NCBI GenBank assembly: GCA_037693485.1
Contig: CM075348.1
Location: 32,172,501-32,236,500, forward strand
Direction of reading: 5' to 3'
Length of the DNA stretch: 64,000 nucleotides
DNA from: Kitagawia praeruptora
Taxonomy: Eukaryota; Streptophyta; Magnoliopsida; Apiales; Apiaceae
Below, piece by piece: positions 9,311-19,133 of this stretch. Under the pieces are notes generated by a model. The model was given only the letters and a program-made list of their open reading frames with translations. It had not been told where the DNA came from and ran no database searches. The first letter of the stretch is position 1, and each line of letters opens with the position of its first letter. Made by a program: the position numbers and the translations under genes.

Positions 9311-12281
9311 TTATTTCGGAGTCCTACTATTAATATTAACTTATGAAGGAAGGTTCTAAAAAATTATATCTTTCATTCAGATCTATCTTTCAAATAATAA
9401 GGGAACCTTACTTGAGAAATGTTATTTACCTTGTGACTACCCGGTCATAAATTTTTGAAACTATTCTTTTCACTCGCAACTTGGTTGCTCGTATGCATCA
9501 ACTCTTTGTGTACCCACTCATCATTCGAGGGGTAAGAGTGTTGGAACAAGTTTATATCCATTAACAAGCAGTGGCTTGGGAAATATTGGCGAATCCTTCC
9601 TTTACAATGGTGACGACTACTTTGTGGAGTCTGGTCAACAAGTATTATACTTGGGGGAAGGGGGATGAGCCTTACGTTTCAGAGTCATGGATTTTACTCG
9701 AACTAGGAGTCGTGTAAGAGGCCGAGTCGCGCCGGTCCATCCCATTGGCCCAACCGTTGGCCGGGGAGATCTAAAAGGGCGGTTGACAAGTAAATCCGTT
9801 AGATTCTTCCTTCTACCGGTAGTAAATCTAATTTGAGCTATACATGCTGCGACTGATCATCGTAGATGGAATAGCGGGCGCGGTGAATACTCCCGTATTA
9901 GTTCATCATTCAAAGTGGAAATTCTCTTCAACATTATCATTGTTGGCAGGGTTGAAAAGTATTTTGAAACTGGAATTGCAACATCTTTCTTGCAAGTTCC
10001 TCTTTTATGAAAATGATGCTATCTTGCTTATCTTGACATGGCAGATATTTCCACAGAATAATTATATTTTGAGTTACCTTGTAACTTCATCTTTTACTTG
10101 ATACTGGCACAATTTTCATAAATGCATGGCATATGGCTTCACGATATTGTTGACTTGTTACATATTATTATTGTCCAGTTATATTATTTGGTGGGCTATT
10201 GCTCACCCTTGCTTTATTATTTTATCACAACAACAGATAGATCTGACGGTCAGTACAAGGAGCACTCGGTGCAAGCAAGGACAGCAGTTAGGGTTGCCTA
10301 CCGATGTCATAGACGGCATTGCTGAGGTAGAAGCAACTAATAGACTAGACTGTCAGCTTTTGGTTTATCAGATATATTTATTTATGACATAAGTAAATGG
10401 ATGGCAAAGAGTTTGTAATAGTTAATCTGTAATTCTTTTGGGGTTGTAAGAACTCAGATTAGTGATTAATAAAAATTGTGATTTACTCTGATTTCATCTC
10501 TGGGACTATAACGGGTGTGTTATGTTGTTGTTTTGGGTCACAAGGTTGTAATTTAATTTATGATGGTTTGGTGGATGGAAATTGAGACCGTAATGACCGG
10601 ATCCCTGACCCCGGATCTGGGGGTGTTACAAAATATCTGCTATGTCAAAGATAAGCAAGATATTATCAAATTTTCATGATCGAGGAACTTGCAGGAAGAA
10701 TATTGCAATTCCAGTTCAAACACTATTCAAACCTGCCAACAATGATAATGTTGCAGGAAATTTTCAACATTGAGAGATGAACTAATACTGGAGTTTGACG
10801 CACCAGGAGACATAGCATTTACACGATGATCAGTCGCATGTTATGCTCCCCACCTCTTGTTCTCTACATGTAGAAGGAAGCACCGACGAATTTACTTGTC
10901 TACCGCCCTCTGGAACCCCCCGGCCAACGGTTGGGCCATTTGCTGGACCGGCGCCACTGGGTCACTTACGCATCTCCTAGTTCATTTAACATCCATGACT
11001 CTGAAACGTAAAGTTCTTCCCCCTTTCCCCAAGTATATTACTTGTTGATAGGACTCCACAAAGTAGTCGTATCCAGTTGGAAAGGAAAATTCACCAATAT
11101 TTCCCAAGCTGATGCTTGTTAATGGATATAAACTTGTTCCATCAATTCTTACCCCTCGAGCGTTGAGGAGGTAACCAAACAGATTCATATCGATGTTTGA
11201 AAGAATCAAGATGTGAGTGACAAGATAGTTTAGTAAGTATAGGACCGGGCAGTCCAATAAATAACATCTCTCAGGTGAGGTCCCCTTATATATGTTTGAA
11301 AGTTGAGCGAGTATTTAAATCTTCTTTAAGATAGATTTAAATGGAAATAAAGTTTGGGAACCTCCCCTTCATAAAAATAGTCATAAAATACTCCGAAATA
11401 TTTTACACCATATCTGCAGGTGAAAGATAATCTTTGAATAATATGAGTTATTATAAAAAGAACTTAAAGGAATTGAAAAGCATATGATGTAGCCTATTTG
11501 TATTTCGAGGATACAACTCAACTTAAACAAGATTGTAATAGTTAATAGTATATAGACTGTCACAAGGAATCTCAGATTGTATTATCTGTCAGAAGAAAAA
11601 GATCAAGATCAATCTACAGACTTGAAGATTTACTACATTGAAAGAAGCTCAGTCATCTGATCAAGCCTCGGTGGAGTATTCGTTAAGAAGTGGATTCATT
11701 TAAAGTGACAGAGATTTCAAAGTGACAGAGACAGTACAGAAGATTAAAGAGAGAGAGGAGAAAACAAAAGGAACCAGTTTTTAAAGTCAATATATGAAGA
11801 ACAGTCATTGCGGTTAGTCACTCATGAACCAGACAGTACATCGAGTGTCAACATTTAACAGTGGTTGTTCATCATTAATTTCAGTGGTTCAAGCTATCAA
11901 GACTGGTATGTGAGAAAATCATTGTGCAAGCAACAGAAGTGCTAAATTAATTAACCACAAGGATTTTACTATCAAGTGAACTGGCTACGAGGAAAAAGAA
12001 TTATCATAAAGAAATTCTAAGTGATATATTCTTAATGCTGAAACCCCGGTTTGAATTGTTGTATTTTTTGCTAAGCAAAAGGAGTCCGGTTTCACATCCT
12101 CAAGAGACCGCAACATACACCTGGATGGGTTATGAGAAAATAGAATTATCACAAGAATATTGAAAGTGATATATTCTTAAAGCTGGAATCCCGGTTGGAA
12201 TTGATGTATTTTTTGTTAAGCAAAAGGAGTCCGGTTCCAGACGCTCAGGAGACCGCAGCTTAGAGCTTAAGGATTTATTTA

Positions 12282-12386
12282 TATTAATAAATAATTTATT
12301 TAATTAAAAAATTATATTTATAAATATCTAATAATATTAGATATTTATTTTTATAATTTCTGAATTAAATTAATTATTTATTAATA
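12282..12386. repeat. AT-rich foldback inside the Copia-2 5' LTR
   Basis: The arms around TATTAATAAATAA and its complement pair inward to a centre reading AATATCTAATAATATTAGAT. It looks like a MITE remnant captured by the LTR and then multiplied with it; the same structure recurs in the 3' LTR at about 22655-22759. Confidence 0.6.
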
Positions 12387-12528
12387 AAGATTATAAGCTG
12401 TGCGGATTAAAAAGCATTTCTACGGGACATAATTCATTTAATTTTGAAAAAGGTGGCAAGTCATTTGATTTGTTTATAAACAGAGGCGTGAGTTATGGTT
12501 GAAAAGAAAAGTGGCCAGGTTTAGTCTT

Positions 12529-12866
12529 TAAGTCATGACAGTGTAAACAGCTAAGTCATGATAGTACAAACTGGTAAGTCATGACAGTTCAAACTGTTAA
12601 GTCATGACAGTGTAAACAGCTAAGTCATGATAGTACAAACAGTTAAGTCATGACAGTTCAAACTGTTAAGTCATGATAGTTCAAACTGTTAAGTCATGAC
12701 AGTTCAAACTGCTAAGTCATGATAGTTTAAATTGTTAAGTCATGACAGGCTAGTCATGGTAGTATACACGCTAGTCATGACAGTGTATCCTTAGTCATGA
12801 CAGAAGAAGCTAAGTCATGATAGCATTACTGATTACATTATCATGACTAACTAGTCATGATAAGTC
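12529..12866. repeat. Tandem palindrome array (TCATGA / ACAGTTcaAACTGT), Copia-2 5' LTR
   Basis: About 16 units with a period near 22 bp. Fifteen contain the palindrome TCATGA (often GTCATGAC) and one has TCATGG. Most units in the first half also hold a second palindrome, ACAGTT-CA-AACTGT, between the TCATGA sites. The array ends about 40 bp before a TATA-like sequence, where an enhancer would be expected. The identical array is in the 3' LTR at about 22902-23239. Confidence 0.9.
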
Positions 12867-13383
12867 AAGTGACCAAGTTGATTAAAAAGAGTCAGTAGCT
12901 TTATTTTGATAAAAGGACCAGGCGGCTACAACAACAACACACACAGACATACACGAGACTTACAGATAGAAAAGGAAGAACAAAACATATCATCTCTCTC
13001 ATCTTTCAAGCTCAAATAAATTGCCATAAATTCTTGAGTTCTTTGTATCAAAAATTGTATCCATTGGAACTTAATTATTTGTGACTTGTGTACTACTAGC
13101 GAATTAAGTTTCCTAGTTTTTGAATTGATATCTTGATTTTTATTAACTAAATTAGAAAAGTTCATGTTGAATTTTCTAATTAGTTATTAATTTCTTGATA
13201 ATCACTTGTACTGATTTTGTAACACCCATCAAGTTAATATATTGTTATATTCAACTTGAAATTTGTGTTATTTTATTCCGCACAAATTTGTTTGAATTAA
13301 ATTTTATTTAAAGGACAAATTTGGAGAAAATGATATAGATTGTATTCAACCCCCCCTTCTACAATCTTATCGGACCTAACAAT

Positions 13384-13395
13384 TGGCATCAGAGC
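13384..13395 (+). other. Copia-2 primer-binding site
   Basis: TGGCATCAGAGC begins two bases after the 5' LTR. It matches the complement of the 3' end of initiator methionine tRNA, as I remember it (TGGTATCAGAGC), except for one base. Confidence 0.8.
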
Positions 13396-13479
13396 CTATT
13401 GATTGATATACAAATCAAGATCCTATTTTTATTCAATCAAAAATTTATCTCGAATTTTTAACTCACTTAAAAATTCATC

Positions 13480-15873
13480 ATGTCTTCAAAATCCATTGTT
13501 AAGATTCCCATATTTAATAAGGATAATTATGATATGTGGAAAAATAAAATGGAGTTGTTTCTTGATGTTACAAATTCCAAATATTTGGATGTTCTGAAAA
13601 ATGGACCTAAAATTCCTATGGCTCATGAAGAACAAGTTGTTACTGATGGAGTTGTAACAATACCTGCTAAATCCTATCCAAAGGACCCTAAGAACTATAC
13701 TCCTGATGAAAAGGAGGATGCTGGACTGGACAAAAATTTGAGACTCATTCTGATAGATTCCCTGGATGCTGTGATGTATAGTCATGTGATGAATTGTAAA
13801 ACTGCTAAGCACATTTGGGAAACTATTGAGACTATTAATGAAGGAACTGATGAAGTCAGGGAAAACAGACTTCAAATTTTGACCTCTGAATATGAACACT
13901 TTAGAGCTGGCCCCAATGAAGGCATTCAGGAAGTGTTTGAAAGGTATAACAAAATAATCAACAACTTGCAAGTTCATGGCAAGCAATATACTCAGAAGGA
14001 GATCAACATGAAGTTTCTACTGACTATGCCTACTCACCTGGAGCATAGAATTACTGCCATCAGAGAATCCAGGGATTTAAATAAGATTGCTCTTGACAGG
14101 CTGTTTGGTGTTCTGAAAACGTATGAATTAGAACAAGTACAGCAGAAGGAGTTCTCTGGCAAAGGGAGAGTGGCAAGTTCTTCTACAGCTCTGGTAGTTG
14201 AGGTTCCTAAGGAAGTGGAAGATAAAATTGTTCAACCTAAAAGCTTCAACAAGGAACAAACTGAAGTTGAACATGGCCAAACACCAGCTACTCAGGATGG
14301 TGGAGAATTTTATTCACTAGAAGAGCTGGATCAACTAGAAGATGAATCTATGGCTATGATGGTGAGACAATTCAGTAACTTCAGATTCAGGCGAAATCCA
14401 AAGTTCAGGTTTAAGTCTAATAGCAGATTCCAAAGAGGAGGTTCCTTATCCTCTAGTAACAGGGGAGGATACAAAACTGGAACTGTTGACAGAAGCAAGA
14501 TTCGTTGCTTTAACTGTAATGAGTTGGGACACTTTGCCACTGAGTGTCAGAAACCCAAACAAGTCCAGAAAAGAGATTATGCTTCTGAAAAGAAGAAAAC
14601 TGGAAGAGCTTATGTAGCTGCCGGTAAAAGCTGGGATGACACAGACAGCGAAGATGAAGAATATGGAAACTTTGCGCTGGTGGCAAATGCTGAGTCATCA
14701 AATTATTACACCACACCGGTAATTCTCACTGATGCTGAACTTATTTGTAGTTTACGTGATTCCTTGAGTAATGCACAAAAAGGATACGAGAGAATAAGTC
14801 TTGTAAACACTAAACTTGAAAATGAAGTGTTAGAGTTAAAAAAAGTGCCTGATAATAATGATCAACAAATAAAAGAAATAGCTCATCTTAACTACAAAGA
14901 AAAGGGTCTAGGAGAATACATGGTAAAACAAGTTGATAGGATTGCTGAACAAGACATCAGGATTAGAGAACTTGAAACACAGATTAGAGCTTGTTATAAT
15001 TCTGTTAAAGTTTCCAAAGAGCACTTCAACAAACAATCTAGAGAACAAACTGTAGGAATAGGGTTTGGTTACAAAGAAGCTGCTGGTTCTTTGGGCAATC
15101 ATTCTGCTAATCCTATTCCTGCTAAAGAAAGAGGTATACCACACGTTCTCAAGAATGTTGAAAAACCCATGTTTAAAGAATCTGTTTCTGAACCACCAAA
15201 CATGTATTCTATTGTGATTCAAGAAGAAATGAGAAATGAGGACAGTGCTAATGGTATAGTCATTGATAATGAAAAATCTGTTAAGGCACCTACAACCAAA
15301 AATGTTAAATCTAATAAGGTTGTTTCTATGAAACCAATGAAGTTTGTTCCCAGTTCATCTAAAATTGAGTTAGGTGATAACAAGTTGGAGCAGAATAATA
15401 ACATATCTAACATGAATACCATGCCTATCATTGATTCTAATCATAAAGCATGTGGTGTTGTCAATTGTATGTCTTGTGCTTTTAATATCATGTCTGCTTA
15501 TTTTTCTGGTAATCATGCATGTGCTGATAAGACTGCCCCTAGACAACACATGAACAGAAATAAAAATGTTAGATCAAAGACTGCTAGTCCTCCTCATGTT
15601 AGGAGAGAGACATTTGTACCTAAGCCTAAACAAAGTTTTACTAAGGCTGTTTACAAGGTCAAATGTCCAGTCAATGAAACAAGTGTTATTGCTGGTAAAC
15701 AAACATGGATACCCAAAATGAAACAAAAGATTGTAAAATCTGTTTATAGGGTAAAATGCTTGTTGACTAATGGTAAAATTGGTGTTAAGGTGAAAAATGT
15801 TGTTTTGCCTGACAAAGGCCAATTCTTTAAGTATTCTGGACCCAATCAAATTTGGGTTCCGAAGAAGGATTAA
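13480..15873 (+). CDS. gag: Copia-2 Gag with long C-terminal extension (797 aa)
   Basis: Structural protein of the element's particles. The ATG at 13480 is the first in the frame after the primer-binding site and is followed by an N-terminal capsid domain of the copia type (NYDMWKNKMELFL, then the KHIWETIE region). A CCHC zinc knuckle (CFNCNELGHFATEC) begins near residue 343. Roughly 400 residues follow: acidic, then coiled-coil-like (about 430-510), then a Cys-rich patch (CGVVNCMSC) and a basic tail with repeated motifs such as YKVKC and YRVKC. The frame closes with TAA just after IWVPKK. Pol begins in the -1 frame, overlapping by about 22 nt. No internal stops. Confidence 0.93.
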   Translation: MSSKSIVKIPIFNKDNYDMWKNKMELFLDVTNSKYLDVLKNGPKIPMAHEEQVVTDGVVTIPAKSYPKDPKNYTPDEKEDAGLDKNLRLILIDSLDAVMYSHVMNCKTAKHIWETIETINEGTDEVRENRLQILTSEYEHFRAGPNEGIQEVFERYNKIINNLQVHGKQYTQKEINMKFLLTMPTHLEHRITAIRESRDLNKIALDRLFGVLKTYELEQVQQKEFSGKGRVASSSTALVVEVPKEVEDKIVQPKSFNKEQTEVEHGQTPATQDGGEFYSLEELDQLEDESMAMMVRQFSNFRFRRNPKFRFKSNSRFQRGGSLSSSNRGGYKTGTVDRSKIRCFNCNELGHFATECQKPKQVQKRDYASEKKKTGRAYVAAGKSWDDTDSEDEEYGNFALVANAESSNYYTTPVILTDAELICSLRDSLSNAQKGYERISLVNTKLENEVLELKKVPDNNDQQIKEIAHLNYKEKGLGEYMVKQVDRIAEQDIRIRELETQIRACYNSVKVSKEHFNKQSREQTVGIGFGYKEAAGSLGNHSANPIPAKERGIPHVLKNVEKPMFKESVSEPPNMYSIVIQEEMRNEDSANGIVIDNEKSVKAPTTKNVKSNKVVSMKPMKFVPSSSKIELGDNKLEQNNNISNMNTMPIIDSNHKACGVVNCMSCAFNIMSAYFSGNHACADKTAPRQHMNRNKNVRSKTASPPHVRRETFVPKPKQSFTKAVYKVKCPVNETSVIAGKQTWIPKMKQKIVKSVYRVKCLLTNGKIGVKVKNVVLPDKGQFFKYSGPNQIWVPKKD

Positions 15874-18800
15874 TCCGTTTGTCATTGCAGGGTGTTGAGC
15901 AGGTTGAGCGAGTGACCTGGATCTTGGACAGTGGATGTTCAAGGCATATGACTGGTGACAGAACCCTGCTGACAAATGTGGTGGAGAAGGCCGGCCCAGT
16001 AGTTACCTTTGGAGATAACAGCAAAGGTAGAACTGATGGATATGGCAGACTTGAAGCTGGAAATGTTATCATTGATGAAGTTTCTTTTGTGAAAGGACTT
16101 GAGCACAATTTGCTCAGTGTTAGTCAATTCTGTGACAAAGGATATGAAGTTTATTTCAACAAGAAGAATTGTCTAATTTCACACAAGAGAAATGAAAAGC
16201 CACAACTGACAGGAGTTAGAAAAGGCAATCTGTACGTAGCCAATATGAACTCAGGAAGCACTGCAGAAATTACTTGCTTCTACTCTAAAGCATCTAATGA
16301 CGAGAGTTGGCTATGGCACAAGAAACTTTCTCATCTAAATTTCAAGACAATAAATTCTCTAGTTAAAAGAGAATTGGTGAGAGGTTTGCCTTCAATGGAA
16401 TTCACTCAAGAAGGACTGTGTGATGCATGTCAAAAAGGCAAGCTAAAAAGGGCAAGTCACAGGAGCACTGACACATCTTCAATAACTGAACCATTACAAT
16501 TACTTCATATGGATTTGTTTGGTCCAGTTAATGTGATGTCTATGTCAAGGAAGAGATATGCTCTAGTGATCGTTGATGATTTTTCAAAATACACATGGGT
16601 CCTATTTTTGAATTCTAAAGATGAGACTCCACAACTGGTGATTGATCACATCAAATTAATTGAGCGAGATTCTACGTATCCAGTGAGAGCTATAAGATCA
16701 GACAACGGAACTGAATTCAAGAATGCAGTTCTAAATGACTTCTGCACTGAGAAGGGTATAACCAGACAATACTCAGCTCCAAGAACTCCTCAGCAAAATG
16801 GAGTAGTGGAAAGAAAGAATAGAACCTTGATTGAAGCTGCACGTACTATGTTAAGTGAATCAAGGCTTCCATTGTACTTTTGGGCTGAAGCTGTCAACAC
16901 TGCTTGCTATACCCAGAATCGAACTCTAATCAATAAAGACCATATGAAGACACCCTATGAAATTATGGCTGATAAGAAACCATCACTCAAATACTTTCAT
17001 GTATTTGGGGCAAAATGCTTTGTGCTTAAAGAAGGTGATGATCAAGGTGGTAAATTCGATACCAAAGCATTTGAAGCAATTTTTATTGGTTATTCAATGA
17101 GGGCATACAGGGTGTATGTGATTGATGAACAGAAGATGATGGAAAGTGTCAACGTAACATTTGATGACACTAAACTCCCTAGTATCCAAACTGAGGATCC
17201 ATCTGAAAAGCTATCTTTCGATGACATGACAGATACAGATTCAGATGATGACAATGCACCTGAGATTTTTGCTGATGCTAATGACAACAATGATAATAAT
17301 GATGATGATCAGGGTAATGGTGATGAAAACAATGATAATAATGAAGATACCCCTGACACTCCTGAACAATCATTTAGTCAACCTGGCAACAACTCGGGGG
17401 GAGACAATGAAGGGTCAACTGGTCACACACAACATCACAATGAAGAACAATGCGAATCATCAAGATCTAATCTTCCCAGACAGATTGTTTGGAATAGAGC
17501 TCATCCTTTTGAGCTGATTATTGGTGATCCAGATGTTGGTGTCAAAACTAGAAGTGCTACTCAAAATCAATGTAACTATTCAGGGTTTCTGTCTGAAATG
17601 GAACCTAAGAAAACTGAGGAAGCTCTTTCAGATCCTGATTGGGTGATTGCTATGCAAGATGAACTCAATCAATTCAAACAACAAGAAGTATGGAAGCTGG
17701 TACCCAGACCCAAAGACAGAAAAGTGGTTGACACAAGGTGGGTATTCAGAAATAAGCTAGATGAAGATGGTACAGTGACGAGAAATAAAGCAAGACTGGT
17801 AGCAAAGGGTTATTCACAAGCTGAAGGCATTGATTATGATGAAACCTACGCTCCAGTGGCAATACTTGAGGCTATCAGAATATTCTTGGCATTCGCAGCA
17901 TTCTCAAACTTTAAGGTTTATCAAATGGATGTCAAGAGTGCCTTTCTGAATGGTAAGCTAGATGAAGAGGTATATGTAGAACAGCCCCCTGGCTTTGAAG
18001 ATCCAGAATTCATGGACTATGTCTACTTTCTCTTCAAGGCTATTTATGGTCTTAAGCAAGCACCAAGAAAATGGTATGACACTCTCTCTGAATTTTTACT
18101 TGAAAATGGTTTTGTTAGAGGTGTCATAGACAAAACTCTCTTTACAAAGAAACATAAAAATGATACAATATTAGTTCAAATCTATGTGGACGATATAATA
18201 TTCGGGTCTACTAATGATCTTCTTTGCAAGAAATTTGCTAAGTTAATGCAGGGTAAGTTTGAAATGAGCATGATGGGTGAGCTGAAGTTCTTTCTTGGAT
18301 TGCAAGTAAGTCAAAGGACAGATGGGATATTTATCTGTCAATCCAAGTATGTCAGAGAGCTCCTCAAGAAATATCAAATGGAGGACTCATCTTCAGCAAG
18401 AACACCATCGTCTACAGCTGTTAAATTTGGAGCATGTGAAAATTCTGCTAAGGTAGATATCACAAGCTACAGAGGTATGATAGGCTCATTACTTTACCTT
18501 ACTGCAAGTAGACCAGATATTATGCATGATACATGTTTGTGTGCAAGGTTCCAATCGGATCCTAGAGATGTTCATCTCATTGCTGTTAAACGAATCTTGA
18601 GATATCTTAAGGGTACGCCTAACTTAGGCATCTGGTACCCTAAAGATTCTGGTTTTAATCTTGTTGGATATACAGATTCAGATTATGCAGGAAGTGTTGT
18701 AGATAGGAAAAGCACCTCTGGGAGTTGTCAATTCCTAGGTGGCAGGTTGGTTTCCTGGTACAGCAAGAAACAGCAAACAGTTTCCAACTCAACAGCTGAA

Positions 18801-19133
18801 GCTGAATATATAGCTGCTGGAAGCTGTTGTGCTCAGATCTTGTGGATTAGGAATCAGCTACGAGACTATGGCTTTGTACTTGACAAAATTCCTATCTTGT
18901 GTGACAATACAAGTGCCATAGCAATCTCCAACAATCCTGTGCAGCATACGAGGACAAAGCACATCGATATCAGGTATCATTTCATTAGAGAGCATGTCAT
19001 GAATGGTACCGTGGAGTTACATTTTGTACCCACGGAAGAACAAACAGCAGATATTTTTACTAAGTCTCTTGACGAATCCACATTCACCAGAATTGTTGGT
19101 GAATTGGGTATGTTAAATAGTCCTAGTAATTAA
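15852..19133 (+). CDS. pol: Copia-2 Pol polyprotein (protease, integrase, RT, RNase H)
   Basis: About 1,090 residues. There is no ATG at the left end; the frame opens upstream, and the start given is only the first possible TTG, so the protein is probably made by -1 frameshifting or from a spliced RNA (a TTGCAG acceptor-like sequence ends at 15890). Domains in order: protease with D-S-G near residue 26; integrase zinc finger (HKKLSHLNF...CDACQKGK); integrase core with MDLFGP, RSDNGTEF and NGVVERKNR; an acidic Asp/Asn-rich linker near 465-505; RT with the YVDD active site; RNase H with DSDYAGS, STAEAEY and CDNTSA. It ends LADxFTK-like as in other copia elements and is uninterrupted. Confidence 0.95.
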   Translation: MGSEEGLIRLSLQGVEQVERVTWILDSGCSRHMTGDRTLLTNVVEKAGPVVTFGDNSKGRTDGYGRLEAGNVIIDEVSFVKGLEHNLLSVSQFCDKGYEVYFNKKNCLISHKRNEKPQLTGVRKGNLYVANMNSGSTAEITCFYSKASNDESWLWHKKLSHLNFKTINSLVKRELVRGLPSMEFTQEGLCDACQKGKLKRASHRSTDTSSITEPLQLLHMDLFGPVNVMSMSRKRYALVIVDDFSKYTWVLFLNSKDETPQLVIDHIKLIERDSTYPVRAIRSDNGTEFKNAVLNDFCTEKGITRQYSAPRTPQQNGVVERKNRTLIEAARTMLSESRLPLYFWAEAVNTACYTQNRTLINKDHMKTPYEIMADKKPSLKYFHVFGAKCFVLKEGDDQGGKFDTKAFEAIFIGYSMRAYRVYVIDEQKMMESVNVTFDDTKLPSIQTEDPSEKLSFDDMTDTDSDDDNAPEIFADANDNNDNNDDDQGNGDENNDNNEDTPDTPEQSFSQPGNNSGGDNEGSTGHTQHHNEEQCESSRSNLPRQIVWNRAHPFELIIGDPDVGVKTRSATQNQCNYSGFLSEMEPKKTEEALSDPDWVIAMQDELNQFKQQEVWKLVPRPKDRKVVDTRWVFRNKLDEDGTVTRNKARLVAKGYSQAEGIDYDETYAPVAILEAIRIFLAFAAFSNFKVYQMDVKSAFLNGKLDEEVYVEQPPGFEDPEFMDYVYFLFKAIYGLKQAPRKWYDTLSEFLLENGFVRGVIDKTLFTKKHKNDTILVQIYVDDIIFGSTNDLLCKKFAKLMQGKFEMSMMGELKFFLGLQVSQRTDGIFICQSKYVRELLKKYQMEDSSSARTPSSTAVKFGACENSAKVDITSYRGMIGSLLYLTASRPDIMHDTCLCARFQSDPRDVHLIAVKRILRYLKGTPNLGIWYPKDSGFNLVGYTDSDYAGSVVDRKSTSGSCQFLGGRLVSWYSKKQQTVSNSTAEAEYIAAGSCCAQILWIRNQLRDYGFVLDKIPILCDNTSAIAISNNPVQHTRTKHIDIRYHFIREHVMNGTVELHFVPTEEQTADIFTKSLDESTFTRIVGELGMLNSPSN

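Larger units (their letters stand above)
6712..10630 (+). repeat. Solo LTR of a related gypsy-type family, inserted in reverse orientation
   Basis: Starts TGTAAGAACC and ends GGTGTTACA, with AAATA duplicated on both sides (6707-6711 and 10631-10635). It is 3,919 bp long and has no internal region. Its ends and several internal blocks resemble the reverse complement of the surrounding LTR, so a family member landed in a relative in opposite orientation and later lost its body by LTR-LTR recombination. A TATA-like CTATATAG lies at about 6873-6880, and a 19-bp tandem repeat lies just upstream. Confidence 0.9.
11474..13381 (+). repeat. Copia-2 5' LTR
   Basis: Starts TGAAAAGCATATG and ends CGGACCTAACA. 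Three internal structures are shared with the 3' LTR. First, a diverged tandem duplication of about 130-140 bp lies at roughly 11992-12257. Second, an AT-rich foldback of about 105 bp lies at 12282-12386. Third, there is a palindrome array at 12529-12866. GATAAAAGG at 12908-12916 is a possible TATA element, followed by an ACAACAACA-rich leader. Confidence 0.95.

Noticed and set aside
12529..12866. CRISPR-like regular repeats
   Set aside because: Spacers are not unique, the repeats are short and the array is duplicated inside LTRs of a plant retrotransposon.
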